This document shows positions 1-11,716 of a stretch of 64,000 nucleotides of DNA, in pieces. The notes beneath the pieces were generated by a model, which saw only the letters and a program-made list of their open reading frames with translations, was not told the DNA's origin and made no database searches. Origin of the DNA: Paenibacillus oenotherae (GTDB taxonomy: Bacteria > Bacillota > Bacilli > Paenibacillales > Paenibacillaceae). The translations under genes were made by a program, and so were the position numbers. Position 1 is the stretch's first letter, and every line of letters starts with the position of its first letter. The stretch spans positions 1 through 64,000 of the forward strand of contig NZ_JAHZIJ010000008.1 in NCBI RefSeq assembly GCF_019443105.1, read 5' to 3'.

Positions 1-124
1 ACGTGTTACTCACCCGTCCGCCGCTAACTATCAGAGAAGCAAGCTTCTCATCAAGTCCGCTCGACTTGCATGTATTAGGCACGCCGCCAGCGTTCGTCCT
101 GAGCCAGGATCAAACTCTCCATAA
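1..124 (-). rRNA. 16S ribosomal RNA, 5' end (partial)
   Basis: The reverse strand reads the 16S 5' end: GGAGAGTTTGATCCTGGCTC followed by the GACGAACGCTGGCGGC block and the first variable region. The gene runs off the left edge of the window, so only about 124 bases are present. The mature 5' end is placed by similarity to the usual TTTATGGAGAG start and is good to a few bases. It is the start of an rrn operon transcribed away from oriC. Confidence 0.95.
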
Positions 125-409
125 AAGTGGCCGAAGCCAGTTTCAGGATGGCTTGTTAGCTCATCGCTGACTTACTTGTTAAAACCTGTTTGACAGGTCG
201 CTCATTGTTCAGTTTTCAAAGAACAAATTCTTGTTTACCTCGTCGCTACCTCTCAGCGGCGACTTGATTAATATACCACATTCGCCTATATGATTGCAAG
301 CTTTTTTTATTTTTCTTTTAAAATAAAAAACTGTGCTATACAATTCCGTCAAAAGCGACAAGAAATAATATAACACAGCCTAATATTAGATGTCAATTAT
401 AAATTTCAA
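125..409 (-). promoter_or_regulatory. rrn leader with tandem promoters
   Basis: No gene lies in this stretch. On the minus strand a near-consensus sigma-A promoter has -35 TTGACA at 391-396 and -10 TTATAT at 368-373 with a 17-base spacer. A second has -35 TTGCAA at 294-299 and -10 TATATT at 270-275 with an 18-base spacer. Downstream, CTTTGAAAACTGAACAA near 214-230 resembles the conserved spacer/antitermination segment of Paenibacillus rrn operons. Two strong promoters ahead of 16S fit growth-rate-controlled rRNA synthesis; the functional reading is inferred from family knowledge. Confidence 0.75.
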
Positions 410-1480
410 TTAATCCATTCGTTCCATAATCTCTTCTATATAAAGATTACGCTCGTTGCTGAGATTAATAATTGAGCCGTTCACAGACACCCATGGTCTG
501 GTAGGATCATTGCGGTCAGTAAAGACAATTTCGCCTATTCTATCGTCACTCAGCCTTACCAAGGCACCATTATGAAATCGAGTTACTTTCTCGATAAAGG
601 TCTGCACGTAAGCGGGATCAAGCTTGCCGAAAGAATCTTTATGCAGCTGCTCCAGCACCAGGTACGGTGACAATGCCTTCCTATATGAGCGCTTCATGGT
701 CATCGCATTGAATATATCCGAGATCGCCACAAACTTGGAGTACGGGTGGATCTTATCCGCCATAAGCCCTTGCGGATATCCGCTGCCATCAACCCGTTCA
801 TGATGCTGAAGGGCGGACAGCTTAACGCCATCCGTAATACCCGTGACCTTCATAAGCATCTGATAACCATAGTAAGTGTGCTTCTTCATCTCTTGGATTT
901 CTTCAGTTGTAAGTTCGGTCGGCTTGCTCAACACATTCCTGTCGATCTTCACATTGCCGATATCATGAAGAAATCCTGCTAATGCCGCTTGCATCCAGTC
1001 TTTCTTAGGAAGCCCGTTCCACTGTGCGAGCATATAGCAGCTCATCGCGGACATCGTGCTTTTATGATACAGATAATCCTCGTTGTTCACGGACGCGGGA
1101 GAGAAGGTCAATATATTGTATTCATCGATATGCTCCAGAAGAGCCTCCAACTGTTTGCGAATATCTAGAATGGGAACATTCGTTATGCTGGCCGATTGAT
1201 AAAATACATTCTTCAGCATTAGAACGGTACGTTCATATTGTTCAAGCAAGGGAGATTTCTCAACCGTTCTTCCCTTGTCTTGAATATCTGCATCCTCTTC
1301 GGCACCCTTGTCCGCTACGGAATCAATGACGACGGTGGGAACAAGGAACGCGTGAAGAATATCAAGCTCACGTGGAGTCATGACTTTCCCTTTGTAGAAT
1401 AATACACTTCCAAGAGGAGTAAGCACATCTTGTACGATTTTGTCCCCGGGCTTTACTTGCGATACCGGCACCGTTGCCAT
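410..1480 (-). CDS. HD-GYP domain protein, probable cyclic-di-GMP phosphodiesterase
   Basis: The 356-residue protein has an N-terminal region resembling DUF3391 (start MATVPVSQVKPGDKI) and a C-terminal HD-GYP domain. The HD pair is visible in AGFLHDIGN near residue 170 and the signature in HHERVDGSGYPQGL. HD-GYP proteins hydrolyse c-di-GMP through a two- or three-metal site. The start is ATG with GGGGGAC a few bases upstream. It lies between the rrn promoter and gyrA, in gyrA orientation and 42 bases after gyrA, so it may be co-transcribed with it. It is not part of the classical dnaA-gyrA set of Bacillus subtilis. The substrate is inferred from the family. Confidence 0.85.
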   Translation of the reverse strand: MATVPVSQVKPGDKIVQDVLTPLGSVLFYKGKVMTPRELDILHAFLVPTVVIDSVADKGAEEDADIQDKGRTVEKSPLLEQYERTVLMLKNVFYQSASITNVPILDIRKQLEALLEHIDEYNILTFSPASVNNEDYLYHKSTMSAMSCYMLAQWNGLPKKDWMQAALAGFLHDIGNVKIDRNVLSKPTELTTEEIQEMKKHTYYGYQMLMKVTGITDGVKLSALQHHERVDGSGYPQGLMADKIHPYSKFVAISDIFNAMTMKRSYRKALSPYLVLEQLHKDSFGKLDPAYVQTFIEKVTRFHNGALVRLSDDRIGEIVFTDRNDPTRPWVSVNGSIINLSNERNLYIEEIMERMD

Positions 1481-1522
1481 TGTTTGTCCCCCGCTCCATA
1501 CACTGATTGGACTGTTCTGTTA

Positions 1523-4066
1523 TTATTCTTCAGATGACGGTTCTTCGTTCCCTGTATTGTCTGTGTCTGTGTCTGTGTCTGTGTCTGTGTCTGTCGGTAG
1601 CGCAGATCCCTCTTCATCCTGCTCATTGTCCTCCGGCAGTTCTTCACTGCGGGCTACCCGCGTAACCGTTGCAACAGAATCGTCTTCCCGGATATTAATA
1701 AGCTTCACACCTTGTGTATTGCGTCCCATGGTGGATATTCCATCCATGCTTGTACGGATCATTGTTCCGGACGAAGTCATAATCATCAGATCTTCATCGC
1801 TTTGAACAACCTTCAATGCCACAATCGGACCGTTCTTCTCTGTTACGTTTAGCGTCTTAATGCCTTTACCGCCACGGTTCTGGATTCGGTATTCACTGGC
1901 AGGGGTACGCTTGCCATAGCCCTTGGACGTTACGATAAGCACTTCATTCTCCGGCACTACCGTATCCATCGCAATGACATAGTCGCCCTCGTCAGTGTTA
2001 ATACCTTTGACCCCTGTTGCTGAACGTCCCATTGGCCTGACGTCTTGCTCCGAGAATCTAATGGACATGCCTTGGCTTGTTCCCATAATGATCTCTTGAT
2101 TGCCATCGGTCAGCTTAACGCCTACCAGATCATCTTCCTCGCGGAGATTGATAGCGATCAGACCGATTTTGCGAATATTCGAATAATCATCAAGCGGCGT
2201 TTTCTTTACAACACCCTCACGTGTTGCAAAGAATAAATAACGGTCTGGCTCGAACGATTCAACCGGAATAACCGCATTAACCGTTTCTCCCTGCTCGATT
2301 TGAATCAGGTTGATAATTGGCGTTCCACGTGCAGTCCGGCTTAAATCTGGAATCTCGTAGGCCTTCAGACGATACACCTTGCCCTTGTCCGTGAAGAAGA
2401 GCAGGTAGTGATGCGTGTTGGATACAAAGAGATGCTCGACAAAATCATTATCCTTGGTATCCATGCCCATTACGCCTCTGCCGCCACGCTTCTGGCTGCG
2501 ATAAGTCGTTACAGGCAGACGCTTCACATAGCCGGTATGAGTAATGGAGATGATCACATCTTCACGTGGAATCAGATCCTCATCCATAATCTCATCATCA
2601 CTGGCCATAAGCTCTGTGCGGCGCTCATCACCGAACTTCTCCTTCACTTCATTGAGCTCTTCGCTAATAATTTGAAGTACGAGCTGCTCATCAGCGAGGA
2701 TAGCTTTATATTCTGCGATTTTCTTCATCAGCTCTGCGTATTCAGCTTCAATCTTGTCACGCTCAAGTCCGGTTAACCGCTGTAGACGCATATCCAGAAT
2801 CGCCTGTGCTTGTTCATAGCTAAGACTGAAACGATTGATCAATCCCTCACGAGCGAGATCAGCAGTCTGAGAGCCGCGAATTAACGCAATGACTTCGTCG
2901 AGGTGATCTAGAGCAATACGTAAGCCTTCCAGTATATGTGCACGAGCTTCTGCTTTCTTGAGGTCAAATTCGGTACGACGACGAATAACTTCGATCTGAT
3001 GCTGCAAATAGTAATAGAGCACGTCACGCAAATTCAGCACGCGCGGCTCACGATTAACCAGTGCCAGCATGTTAATACCGAAATTCATCTGCATTTGCGT
3101 CTGCTTGTACAAGTTATTCAACACGACGCTTGGCGTCACGTCACGGCGCAGCTCAATAACAACGCGCATCCCGTTGCGATCAGACTCATCCCGCAAGTCG
3201 GTTATGCCGTCAATCTTCTTCTCGCGGACCAGCTCTGCAATCTTCTCTACAAGCCTTGCTTTAATAACCTGGTACGGAAGCTCATGTACGATAATGCGAG
3301 CCTTGCCATTATTCTCTTCAATAGTGGCGCGCGCACGCATTGTAACCGAACCGCGGCCGGTCGTATAGGCTTGGCGAATTCCTTCGCGTCCCATAAGGAA
3401 GCCGGCAGTAGGGAAGTCTGGCCCTTTAATATACTCCATCAATTCAATCGGTGTTATATCCGGGTTTCTGATCATAGCTTGAACGCCGTCGATAACCTCG
3501 TTTAAATTGTGTGGCGGTATATTCGTAGCCATACCTACAGCGATACCCGTCAATCCATTAACGAGAAGATTAGGGAAACGAGCCGGCAGAACAACCGGTT
3601 CTGATTCTTCACCATCATAGTTAGGCGCAAAATCAATCGTTTCTTTATTGATATCACGAAGCATCTCCATAGCGATCTTGGATAGACGAGCTTCGGTATA
3701 ACGCATGGCTGCCGCCATATCTCCATCAATGGAACCAAAGTTGCCATGACCATCGATCAGCATATATCGGAGTGAGAAATCCTGCGCCATCCGAACCATC
3801 GTCTCGTATACTGCTGAATCACCGTGAGGATGGTACTTACCAATTACTTCGCCAACGATTCTGGCAGATTTCTTATATGGTTTATCCGGCGACATGCCCA
3901 GTTCCGACATCGCATACAGAATACGACGGTGAACCGGCTTCAACCCGTCTCTTACATCGGGGAGCGCACGGCTTACGATAATACTCATCGCATAATCCAT
4001 GAACGAATCGCGCATCTCAACGCCTATATCGCGATTTCGTACTTGAGAACTTTGTTCTTCCGCCAT
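1523..4066 (-). CDS. gyrA: DNA gyrase subunit A
   Basis: This 847-residue protein is the breakage-reunion subunit of gyrase (GyrA2GyrB2), which introduces negative supercoils. The active-site tyrosine is Y123 in [10 protein letters not shown]. The quinolone-resistance region [17 protein letters not shown] keeps S84 and E88, the quinolone-sensitive residues. The C-terminal beta-pinwheel blades are present, followed by an acidic tail containing six Thr-Asp repeats encoded by a pure hexanucleotide repeat. Start ATG has TTAGGAGGTC upstream. It is separated from gyrB by an oppositely oriented ATP-grasp gene. Confidence 0.98.
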   Translation of the reverse strand: MAEEQSSQVRNRDIGVEMRDSFMDYAMSIIVSRALPDVRDGLKPVHRRILYAMSELGMSPDKPYKKSARIVGEVIGKYHPHGDSAVYETMVRMAQDFSLRYMLIDGHGNFGSIDGDMAAAMRYTEARLSKIAMEMLRDINKETIDFAPNYDGEESEPVVLPARFPNLLVNGLTGIAVGMATNIPPHNLNEVIDGVQAMIRNPDITPIELMEYIKGPDFPTAGFLMGREGIRQAYTTGRGSVTMRARATIEENNGKARIIVHELPYQVIKARLVEKIAELVREKKIDGITDLRDESDRNGMRVVIELRRDVTPSVVLNNLYKQTQMQMNFGINMLALVNREPRVLNLRDVLYYYLQHQIEVIRRRTEFDLKKAEARAHILEGLRIALDHLDEVIALIRGSQTADLAREGLINRFSLSYEQAQAILDMRLQRLTGLERDKIEAEYAELMKKIAEYKAILADEQLVLQIISEELNEVKEKFGDERRTELMASDDEIMDEDLIPREDVIISITHTGYVKRLPVTTYRSQKRGGRGVMGMDTKDNDFVEHLFVSNTHHYLLFFTDKGKVYRLKAYEIPDLSRTARGTPIINLIQIEQGETVNAVIPVESFEPDRYLFFATREGVVKKTPLDDYSNIRKIGLIAINLREEDDLVGVKLTDGNQEIIMGTSQGMSIRFSEQDVRPMGRSATGVKGINTDEGDYVIAMDTVVPENEVLIVTSKGYGKRTPASEYRIQNRGGKGIKTLNVTEKNGPIVALKVVQSDEDLMIMTSSGTMIRTSMDGISTMGRNTQGVKLINIREDDSVATVTRVARSEELPEDNEQDEEGSALPTDTDTDTDTDTDNTGNEEPSSEE
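1559..1594. repeat. hexanucleotide microsatellite (GTCTGT)6 inside gyrA
   Basis: Six perfect tandem copies of GTCTGT occur in the gyrA 3' end; read on the minus strand they encode (Thr-Asp)6. The repeat keeps the frame whatever the copy number, so length changes by slippage would lengthen or shorten the acidic tail without breaking GyrA. Confidence 0.95.
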
Positions 4067-4428
4067 TGTTGACCTCCTAAAGTTTCTGCAACAAGCAAAA
4101 ACGCTTCGTAAGCATATTCTTTGTTCGTAAGATGCTCATCATTTAACTTGCTAAGTTAAGCTGAAACCCGCTCCAGTAATGAGCAATGCCTCTGCTCTAA
4201 AATCATTACAGTATAGTCTCAATCCCGCTAACTTAAACATAATCCCCATATTAACCGTCCAATTCTCATTAACTGCGCTGCTGTAGGTATGCGCCCTCTC
4301 AACGAAGTCTCCAACGCCATAGACTGGATAGTCGAGTATAAAGGATAATCTCAGCAAATGATGGGGAAGAACTCAAAAATAGACATAATCCCTATTATAC
4401 CATCGTTTATCACACCTGTCTCCTTTGC
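4067..4428. other. gyrA upstream region without a supported gene
   Basis: This 362-base interval holds the gyrA leader. On the minus strand an extended -10 promoter (TGG TATAAT) lies at 4394-4402 with a poor -35, pointing to gyrA and implying a 5' UTR of over 300 bases. A 68-codon minus ORF (4151-4357) begins at TTG without a ribosome-binding site and resembles no family I know, so I do not call it a gene. Confidence 0.5.
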
Positions 4429-5238
4429 ATGCGCTTATCCAGGATGAATTTATCGATATCGAAAGGTGGAGCCTCCTTGGCCATCCAACGCGTAAGAAGC
4501 AAGTGGTCGAAAACAAATATCCTCCTCAAATCCGCTGATCTGACGGAACATATTCCCGAAACAAAACGATGGAGCAGGAGTACACTTCAGGCCATGCTGG
4601 ACCAATATAAGATGGTCTATGTCAAACCGGATTCAGGAACTTTCGGAACAGGTGTCATTCGTGTCGAAAAACGGACAGGTGAAGGATACTCATTCCAGAT
4701 GGGCACTAAAAAAAGAACATTCAGCTCCTTCGAATCGATGGCCGATCGGCTGCAGCGATCGATCAGAACCCGCTCTTATTTGATCCAGCGAGGAATCAAT
4801 CTGTTGAAGCATGCCAGCCGCCGTTTCGATATCCGGGTTATGGTGCAGAAGAACAGTAGAGATCAGTGGGAATCTACAGGCATCATCGGCCGCCTCGGAC
4901 ATCCCGCCAAGATCGTCACGAACTATCATAGCGGTGCTACTCCGATGTCTATTGAGCGTTTAATGACCGGCAAGCTAACCTCTTCTCAAATGCCCTCCTA
5001 CAATGCACGTTTGAAAAAGCTGGGTGAATCCATTGCGAAGCAGCTTCAATCCCACTATCCCGGATTAAAAGAACTCGGCATCGATGTTGCGATCGACGGC
5101 TCGTTGAAACCATGGATTCTGGAAGTCAACACCCTTCCTGACCCCTTTATATTCCGCAAACTAAAGGACAAATCCGTATTCCGTAAAATTCATCGCTACT
5201 GCGTGCAGTATGGCAGGTTCAAGAAGAAACATAGCTGA
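4429..5238 (+). CDS. YheC/YheD-like ATP-grasp protein
   Basis: The 269-residue protein resembles the YheC/YheD family, annotated as endospore coat-associated ATP-grasp proteins in Bacillales. Supporting segments are MVYVKPDSGTFGTGV (nucleotide-binding loop), DIRVMVQ, and the metal-binding strand ELGIDVAIDG followed by WILEVNTLPDP, typical of ATP-grasp carboxylate-amine ligases. The substrate is unknown. The start at 4429 has no good ribosome-binding site; an in-frame ATG at 4444 is an alternative. The gene sits on the opposite strand between gyrB and gyrA, breaking an otherwise co-directional pair. Confidence 0.8.
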   Translation: MRLSRMNLSISKGGASLAIQRVRSKWSKTNILLKSADLTEHIPETKRWSRSTLQAMLDQYKMVYVKPDSGTFGTGVIRVEKRTGEGYSFQMGTKKRTFSSFESMADRLQRSIRTRSYLIQRGINLLKHASRRFDIRVMVQKNSRDQWESTGIIGRLGHPAKIVTNYHSGATPMSIERLMTGKLTSSQMPSYNARLKKLGESIAKQLQSHYPGLKELGIDVAIDGSLKPWILEVNTLPDPFIFRKLKDKSVFRKIHRYCVQYGRFKKKHS

Positions 5239-5274
5239 TGCAACGTGCTCTCAGCTGCAAAAGCGCTGCAATGC

Positions 5275-5305
5275 AACAAGCCGCCCGAGCTTCGGGCGGC
5301 TTGTT
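5275..5305. terminator. bidirectional terminator between the YheC/D-like gene and gyrB
   Basis: A perfect 14-bp stem (AACAAGCCGCCCGA and its complement) with a 3-base loop lies between the convergent stops of the ATP-grasp gene and gyrB. The U-tracts are short on both sides, but the stem is very stable and the position fits a shared terminator. Confidence 0.7.
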
Positions 5306-5334
5306 GGTATGGGACAGGACTAGTTGAATAGTCT

Positions 5335-7293
<1,959 letters not shown>

Positions 7294-7348
7294 TTATAAG
7301 AAAAGCGCAATGTGCGCAAGCCAGTACCTATCGCCTCAGTTATGACAC

Positions 7349-7597
7349 TCAGGTTGTTGCAAAATGATGCGATCGTTTCTTCAGCGTGGAGGACGAGATT
7401 GGAGAATAATAGATTTTGTGCTGTGTCACAACAATCGATTTGGCTTCTTCCTCTCCGATCACTTCTACGTCCTTGCGCTTCTTGGCTTGCATGACGAATT
7501 GCTTGGACAGCTTGGAGGACTGCTCAATGGATATATCGAATATCGCTACGAGTTCCGCAGCACGGATAATTTTTTCTCCACCCAAATGAATATACAT
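7349..7597 (-). CDS. remB: extracellular matrix regulator RemB (DUF370)
   Basis: The 82-residue protein matches the RemA/RemB family (DUF370): the start MYIHLGGEKIIRAAELVAIF and the end SIVVTQHKIYYSPISSSTLK are characteristic. RemB (YaaB) lies between recF and gyrB in Bacillus as here. RemA is a DNA-binding activator of biofilm matrix genes; RemB is its paralogue with a less defined role. The ATG at 7597 has AAGGGTG seven bases upstream; three extra upstream codons from a GTG are unlikely to be used. Confidence 0.9.
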   Translation of the reverse strand: MYIHLGGEKIIRAAELVAIFDISIEQSSKLSKQFVMQAKKRKDVEVIGEEEAKSIVVTQHKIYYSPISSSTLKKRSHHFATT

Positions 7598-7622
7598 TGG
7601 CTTCACCCTTCGCTATTAAGCC

Positions 7623-8732
7623 TTATCGCGCTACTTGACCGTCTCGTACATGATAGATGCGTGAATCGTGCAGCTTACTTATATTAACGCTTTCCAGTCC
7701 CGTCGTTGTGATAAACGTCTGCACTTTACTTTGAAAGGTTTCGATCAACTGTGTTTGCCTGTTCTGATCCAGTTCTGACAACACATCATCCAGCAGCAGC
7801 AGTGGATATTCACCGATTTCTTCATGAATCAGTTCGATCTCAGCCAGCTTGAGCGACAGTGCAGTTGTTCGTTGCTGGCCCTGAGAGCCGTATATGGATG
7901 CCTCTTTACCGTTAATATAAAAAGCAATATCATCCCGGTGGGGACCGACAAGCGTCATCCCCCGGCGAAGTTCCTGATCTTTAACCTGTGATAACTTTAT
8001 CATAAATTGCTCAAATAAAACAGATTCTTCTTCTGCAGCCTCTGTTTCGAAGGAGGGGCGATAAACAATTTTCAGTTCCTCCAAGCCTGCCGTAATGCCG
8101 GTATGGATATGATTGGCCCACTTCTGCAGTTTATAAATAAAGTTTTGCCTTTTTTTCACAATTTTAACACCGTACTCTGCAAGTTGCATATTCCAGATAT
8201 CCATCATCGCCTGCTGGGCATTGCCGGACGTAGCCGATTTCAAATAATTATTGCGCTGCATTAATACTTTGGCATATTGGCCGAGGGAATACAAATAACC
8301 GGGCTGCACCTGGCCGATCTCCATATCGAGAAACCGCCTGCGTATACCCGGTGTTCCTTTCACAATTTCCAGATCCTCAGGGGCAAACATCACCACATTA
8401 AGCGTGCCTACAAAATCGCTTAGCTTGCGCTGCTCCAGCCCGTTGATCTTCGCTCTCTTTCCTTGAGCGGACAAGGATAGATCGAGGGTGACAGAGCCGT
8501 ACTTCTTGTCGACTTCTCCCCGTATTCGAGCATCCTGGGATTGCCAGCCAATCAGCTCTTTATCCTTGCTTGTCCGGTGTGATTTGGTCAGCGCCAGCAC
8601 ATAGATCGCTTCCAGCAGATTGGTCTTTCCCTGTGCGTTGGGTCCGACAAACAAATTCACACCGCTGTCTGTTCTCACTTCAAGTCCCTCATAGTTGCGG
8701 TAATGCTGCAATTGAATGGAATTTAGATACAC
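7623..8732 (-). CDS. recF: DNA replication and repair protein RecF
   Basis: RecF is an SMC-like ATPase that helps load RecA at gapped DNA during recombinational repair. The 369-residue protein has Walker A GPNAQGKTNLLEAI near residue 30, the ABC-like signature region SIYGSQGQQRTTALSLKLAE, and Walker B YPLLLLDDVLSELD. The start is GTG with GGGGAGG upstream. Order dnaN-yaaA-recF-remB-gyrB is the conserved Bacillales arrangement and these genes are probably co-transcribed from dnaA or dnaN. Confidence 0.97.
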   Translation of the reverse strand: MYLNSIQLQHYRNYEGLEVRTDSGVNLFVGPNAQGKTNLLEAIYVLALTKSHRTSKDKELIGWQSQDARIRGEVDKKYGSVTLDLSLSAQGKRAKINGLEQRKLSDFVGTLNVVMFAPEDLEIVKGTPGIRRRFLDMEIGQVQPGYLYSLGQYAKVLMQRNNYLKSATSGNAQQAMMDIWNMQLAEYGVKIVKKRQNFIYKLQKWANHIHTGITAGLEELKIVYRPSFETEAAEEESVLFEQFMIKLSQVKDQELRRGMTLVGPHRDDIAFYINGKEASIYGSQGQQRTTALSLKLAEIELIHEEIGEYPLLLLDDVLSELDQNRQTQLIETFQSKVQTFITTTGLESVNISKLHDSRIYHVRDGQVAR

Positions 8733-8780
8733 ACCGCTAGCCTCCCCGGATCTTGCGCGCTCTGTGGGTTAGCTGCCGCG

Positions 8781-8996
8781 TTACCCCTTTATAACCGTAT
8801 ATTCTCCATGGCCCTGAACAACAATCTTGTCGCCTGAATAAAGCTTGCGGCCGCGTCGGTTATCACTTTCACCGTTAATGGATATGCTGGCTTCCTGCAG
8901 AAAAAACTTGGCAGCTCCGCCTGTATCAATAATGCCGGCCAGCTTCAAAAATTGGCCAAGAGCGATATATTCCGTCTTAATGGAAACTTCTGTCAT
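8781..8996 (-). CDS. yaaA: S4-domain RNA-binding protein YaaA/RlbA
   Basis: This 71-residue protein is a stand-alone S4-like RNA-binding domain: ITLGQ-type start IALGQFLKLAGIIDTGG, then SISINGESDNRRGRKLYSGD, which matches the S4 fold. In Bacillus it lies between dnaN and recF, as here, and has been linked to ribosome assembly. The ATG has AGAGGAAATC upstream. Confidence 0.92.
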   Translation of the reverse strand: MTEVSIKTEYIALGQFLKLAGIIDTGGAAKFFLQEASISINGESDNRRGRKLYSGDKIVVQGHGEYTVIKG

Positions 8997-9010
8997 GTCT
9001 GATTTCCTCT

Positions 9011-10153
9011 CTATCCTGTGGTCCGATACGGCAAGATAATGTGCAGGCTATGCGCATGATCGGTCGGCTTAACAATAATCGGACTCATTGCTCCGTTGAA
9101 ACCGATGTACATATATTCGCTGTCGATAACCTTCAGCGTATCGAGCATGTACTTGGAGTTGAAGGCAATGCGAAGCTGCTCGCCGTTCTGTTCTTTGGAC
9201 TCCAGCTGCTCTGTTACGCGTCCAAGCTCTGTTGAACTGGAGGAGATTTCGATCGTTCCATCCTCTTGCGTGACGAGTCTTACAACATTCGTCTTTTCTT
9301 CTCTTGACATGAGATAAGCTCTGTCGATAGCATCCGTCAAATTTTTTGTATGCACAACCAGTTCTGTTTTGAACTGCTGCGGAATAATCTTGGAAGTGTC
9401 AGGGTAAGTTCCATCGAGAATTCGGGAATAGAACAATACATGACCGATTTTGAACAGCACTTGATTGTCAGCAACGATGATATCGATCGGTGTGCTGTCA
9501 TCAGGTACAAGCTTGGACAGCTCATTCAAAGTCTTGCTTGAAATAACGACATTGGTGAAGCGATAATCCGCCGGAGCTGTAACTGCTGCGGAACGGCTTG
9601 CAAGGCGGTGCCGATCCGTAGCTACGAATTTCAATAATCCATCCTCCAGGCTCCATAGCGCACCTGTCAGGATAGGGGTCTGTTCGCTGGTCGAAGCTGC
9701 GAATACCGTCTGTCTGATCATGCTGCGCAGAAGATCTCCAGGGACATTGATCGTCTCTGTCTCTTCAACGGTTGGCAGAACGGGGAACTCCTCCGGATCA
9801 AGCCCTACCATCTGGATATCAGTTGAGCCTGAACGGATCCAGGTTTGATGATTTTCTTTCACCTCGATTTCGATCTCATCGGAAGGCAGCTTCTTAACAA
9901 TTTCAACGAAGAATTTGGCTGGAAGAACAACGCTGCCGGGTTTCTCGATTCGAGCTATGACAAACTCGCCATTCTCAACAGGTATAAAGCTTTGAATCGA
10001 AATATCGGTATCGCTTGCTGTCAATGTAACGCCTTGATGGGTGACGTCGAATTTGATGCCGCCAAGTATCGGTATTGCCGGTCGGGAAGAAGAGGCTTTC
10101 GACACTTGTTGAATCGCTTCGTTCAATTGATCTTTTCTTATTGAAAGTTTCAT
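9011..10153 (-). CDS. dnaN: DNA polymerase III sliding clamp (beta subunit)
   Basis: DnaN forms the ring clamp that tethers DNA polymerase to DNA. The 380-residue product has the three-domain clamp pattern, beginning MKLSIRKDQLNEAIQQVSKA and ending with the conserved PIIVKPTDHAHSLHIILP-type tail. I set the start at the ATG at 10153, which has TAGGAGTG at the right distance; the upstream in-frame GTG at 10162 lies inside that ribosome-binding site. Stop and yaaA start are 14 bases apart, indicating an operon. Confidence 0.97.
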   Translation of the reverse strand: MKLSIRKDQLNEAIQQVSKASSSRPAIPILGGIKFDVTHQGVTLTASDTDISIQSFIPVENGEFVIARIEKPGSVVLPAKFFVEIVKKLPSDEIEIEVKENHQTWIRSGSTDIQMVGLDPEEFPVLPTVEETETINVPGDLLRSMIRQTVFAASTSEQTPILTGALWSLEDGLLKFVATDRHRLASRSAAVTAPADYRFTNVVISSKTLNELSKLVPDDSTPIDIIVADNQVLFKIGHVLFYSRILDGTYPDTSKIIPQQFKTELVVHTKNLTDAIDRAYLMSREEKTNVVRLVTQEDGTIEISSSSTELGRVTEQLESKEQNGEQLRIAFNSKYMLDTLKVIDSEYMYIGFNGAMSPIIVKPTDHAHSLHIILPYRTTG

Positions 10154-10275
10154 TTGTTTCACTCCTATAGCGAGATTGCTTATTGCGGCCGTTATTGTGA
10201 TGGGGCTGCTGATCGTTTATTGATGATGTTCTTTAAATAAAAAAACAGTAGTAGTCGTAGTAGGCACACTGAATA

Positions 10276-10319
10276 TGTGGATAAGTGGATAAACCACCGA
10301 TAAAGCAAGCCTATCCACA
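10276..10319. promoter_or_regulatory. DnaA-box cluster between dnaA and dnaN (oriC part 1)
   Basis: Three DnaA-box-like 9-mers lie downstream of dnaA: TGTGGATAA at 10276-10284, AGTGGATAA at 10284-10292 and CTATCCACA at 10311-10319. Bacillales oriC is commonly bipartite with DnaA boxes on both sides of dnaA, so this is probably the secondary cluster. Confidence 0.7.
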
Positions 10320-10347
10320 TGTGTACAGCGTGTGCATAGGCTTGCTT
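10303..10347 (-). terminator. hairpin after dnaA that contains a DnaA box
   Basis: Arms 10303-10319 and 10331-10347 are complementary over 16 of 17 positions (AAGCAAGCCTAT and onward). The stem lies 16 bases after the dnaA stop in the minus direction and is followed by a weak T-rich stretch (TTTATC), so it can serve as a dnaA terminator or attenuator. One arm carries the DnaA-box-like CTATCCACA. Confidence 0.6.
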
Positions 10348-10363
10348 AGTTGTTCATAGTTAT

Positions 10364-11716
10364 TCAGGTGTGATTTTTGATCTTCTCGGTCAGTGTTTGA
10401 ATGATCTTATACAGCTCGGTATCAACCTTGATTTGCTGGGTGATTTTCTCATGGGCATGTATAACGGTCGTATGGTCGCGTCCTCCGAATGCTTCTCCGA
10501 TCTTAGGCAGCGAATGATCTGTCAGCTCGCGTGACAGGTACATTGCGATTTGTCTTGGAAATGCTACGGCCTTCGTCCGCTTGCGCGCTTTGAACTCTTC
10601 CATTCTCAAACCGTACAATTCCCCAACCTTCTGCTGAATATCCTGCATGGTGATCATCTTCGGCCTGCTGGAAGGAATGATATCCTTCAGAGCTTCAGCG
10701 GCCAGATGGGATGAAATATCCTCATTAATAAGCGAGGAGTAGGCAACTACCCTGATGAGCGCGCCCTCCAGCTCACGAATATTCGTATCGATCTGATTGG
10801 CGATGTATACCATGGCTTCATTGGGAATGTCCAGATTCTCTGCCTTGGCCTTCTTGCGCAGAATCGCGATCCGCGTCTCCAGATCAGGCGGTTGAATATC
10901 GGTTATCAGGCCCCATTCGAACCGGGAGCGGAGCCGTTCTTCAAGCGTTGGAATTTCCTTTGGCTGACGGTCGCTTGAGATGACAATCTGCTTGCGCTCT
11001 TCATGGAGGGCATTGAAGGTATGGAAGAACTCCTCCTGGGTCTGCTCCTTGCCTGCCAGAAATTGAATGTCATCAATTAGCAGCACATCGATATTCCGGT
11101 ATTTGTTGCGGAAGCTTTCGCCCCGGTTGTCACGAATGGCATTAATGAATTCGTTCGTAAATTTCTCTGATGACAAGTAAAGGACACGAGTGCTTGGATT
11201 GTGCTCAAAAATGTAATGTCCGATCGCATGCATCAAATGTGTTTTGCCAAGACCAACGCCGCCATACAGAAACAACGGATTGTAGGCTTTGGCCGGCGCT
11301 TCCGCAACTGCCAGCGATGCCGCATGGGCAAAGCGGTTGTTCGCTCCGATAACAAACGTATCAAACGTGTATTTCGGATTGAGCATATGAGAGAACGTTT
11401 CCTCGGGTGCTGTCTGAACAGCAGGAATCAGAGGTGGAGGCTGCACAATCGGTTCCGGCGGCTTGTTCTCCTCAATAACGAATTTAATATCGTATTGTTG
11501 ACCCATGTATTCTTGCAGCGTTGATCGCACAAGCTTTGTATAACGGCTTTCGAGCCATTCGGCTGCAAAAGTAGTTGGCGCTGTTACGATAACCATCGAA
11601 TCACCACTAAACGAAGCTTTGGTCGCTTTAAACCAAGTATCGAAGCTTGGCTTGCTGAGCTTAGTTTGAATGATTGACAGCACCTGTTGCCACATTTCGT
11701 GGGTATGGCTATCCAC
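10364..11716 (-). CDS. dnaA: chromosomal replication initiator DnaA
   Basis: DnaA binds DnaA boxes, melts oriC and starts helicase loading. The 450-residue protein has an N-terminal domain I ([21 protein letters not shown]), a proline-rich linker ([19 protein letters not shown]), the AAA+ domain with Walker [15 protein letters not shown] and Walker [10 protein letters not shown], and the C-terminal helix-turn-helix with [19 protein letters not shown]. The GTG start at 11716 has AAGGAGTG nine bases upstream. It is transcribed away from rpmH, with oriC between them. Confidence 0.98.
   Translation of the reverse strand: MDSHTHEMWQQVLSIIQTKLSKPSFDTWFKATKASFSGDSMVIVTAPTTFAAEWLESRYTKLVRSTLQEYMGQQYDIKFVIEENKPPEPIVQPPPLIPAVQTAPEETFSHMLNPKYTFDTFVIGANNRFAHAASLAVAEAPAKAYNPLFLYGGVGLGKTHLMHAIGHYIFEHNPSTRVLYLSSEKFTNEFINAIRDNRGESFRNKYRNIDVLLIDDIQFLAGKEQTQEEFFHTFNALHEERKQIVISSDRQPKEIPTLEERLRSRFEWGLITDIQPPDLETRIAILRKKAKAENLDIPNEAMVYIANQIDTNIRELEGALIRVVAYSSLINEDISSHLAAEALKDIIPSSRPKMITMQDIQQKVGELYGLRMEEFKARKRTKAVAFPRQIAMYLSRELTDHSLPKIGEAFGGRDHTTVIHAHEKITQQIKVDTELYKIIQTLTEKIKNHT

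Noticed and set aside
4151-4357. 68-codon ORF upstream of gyrA
   Set aside because: TTG start without ribosome-binding site, no family resemblance, and it lies in the gyrA leader.
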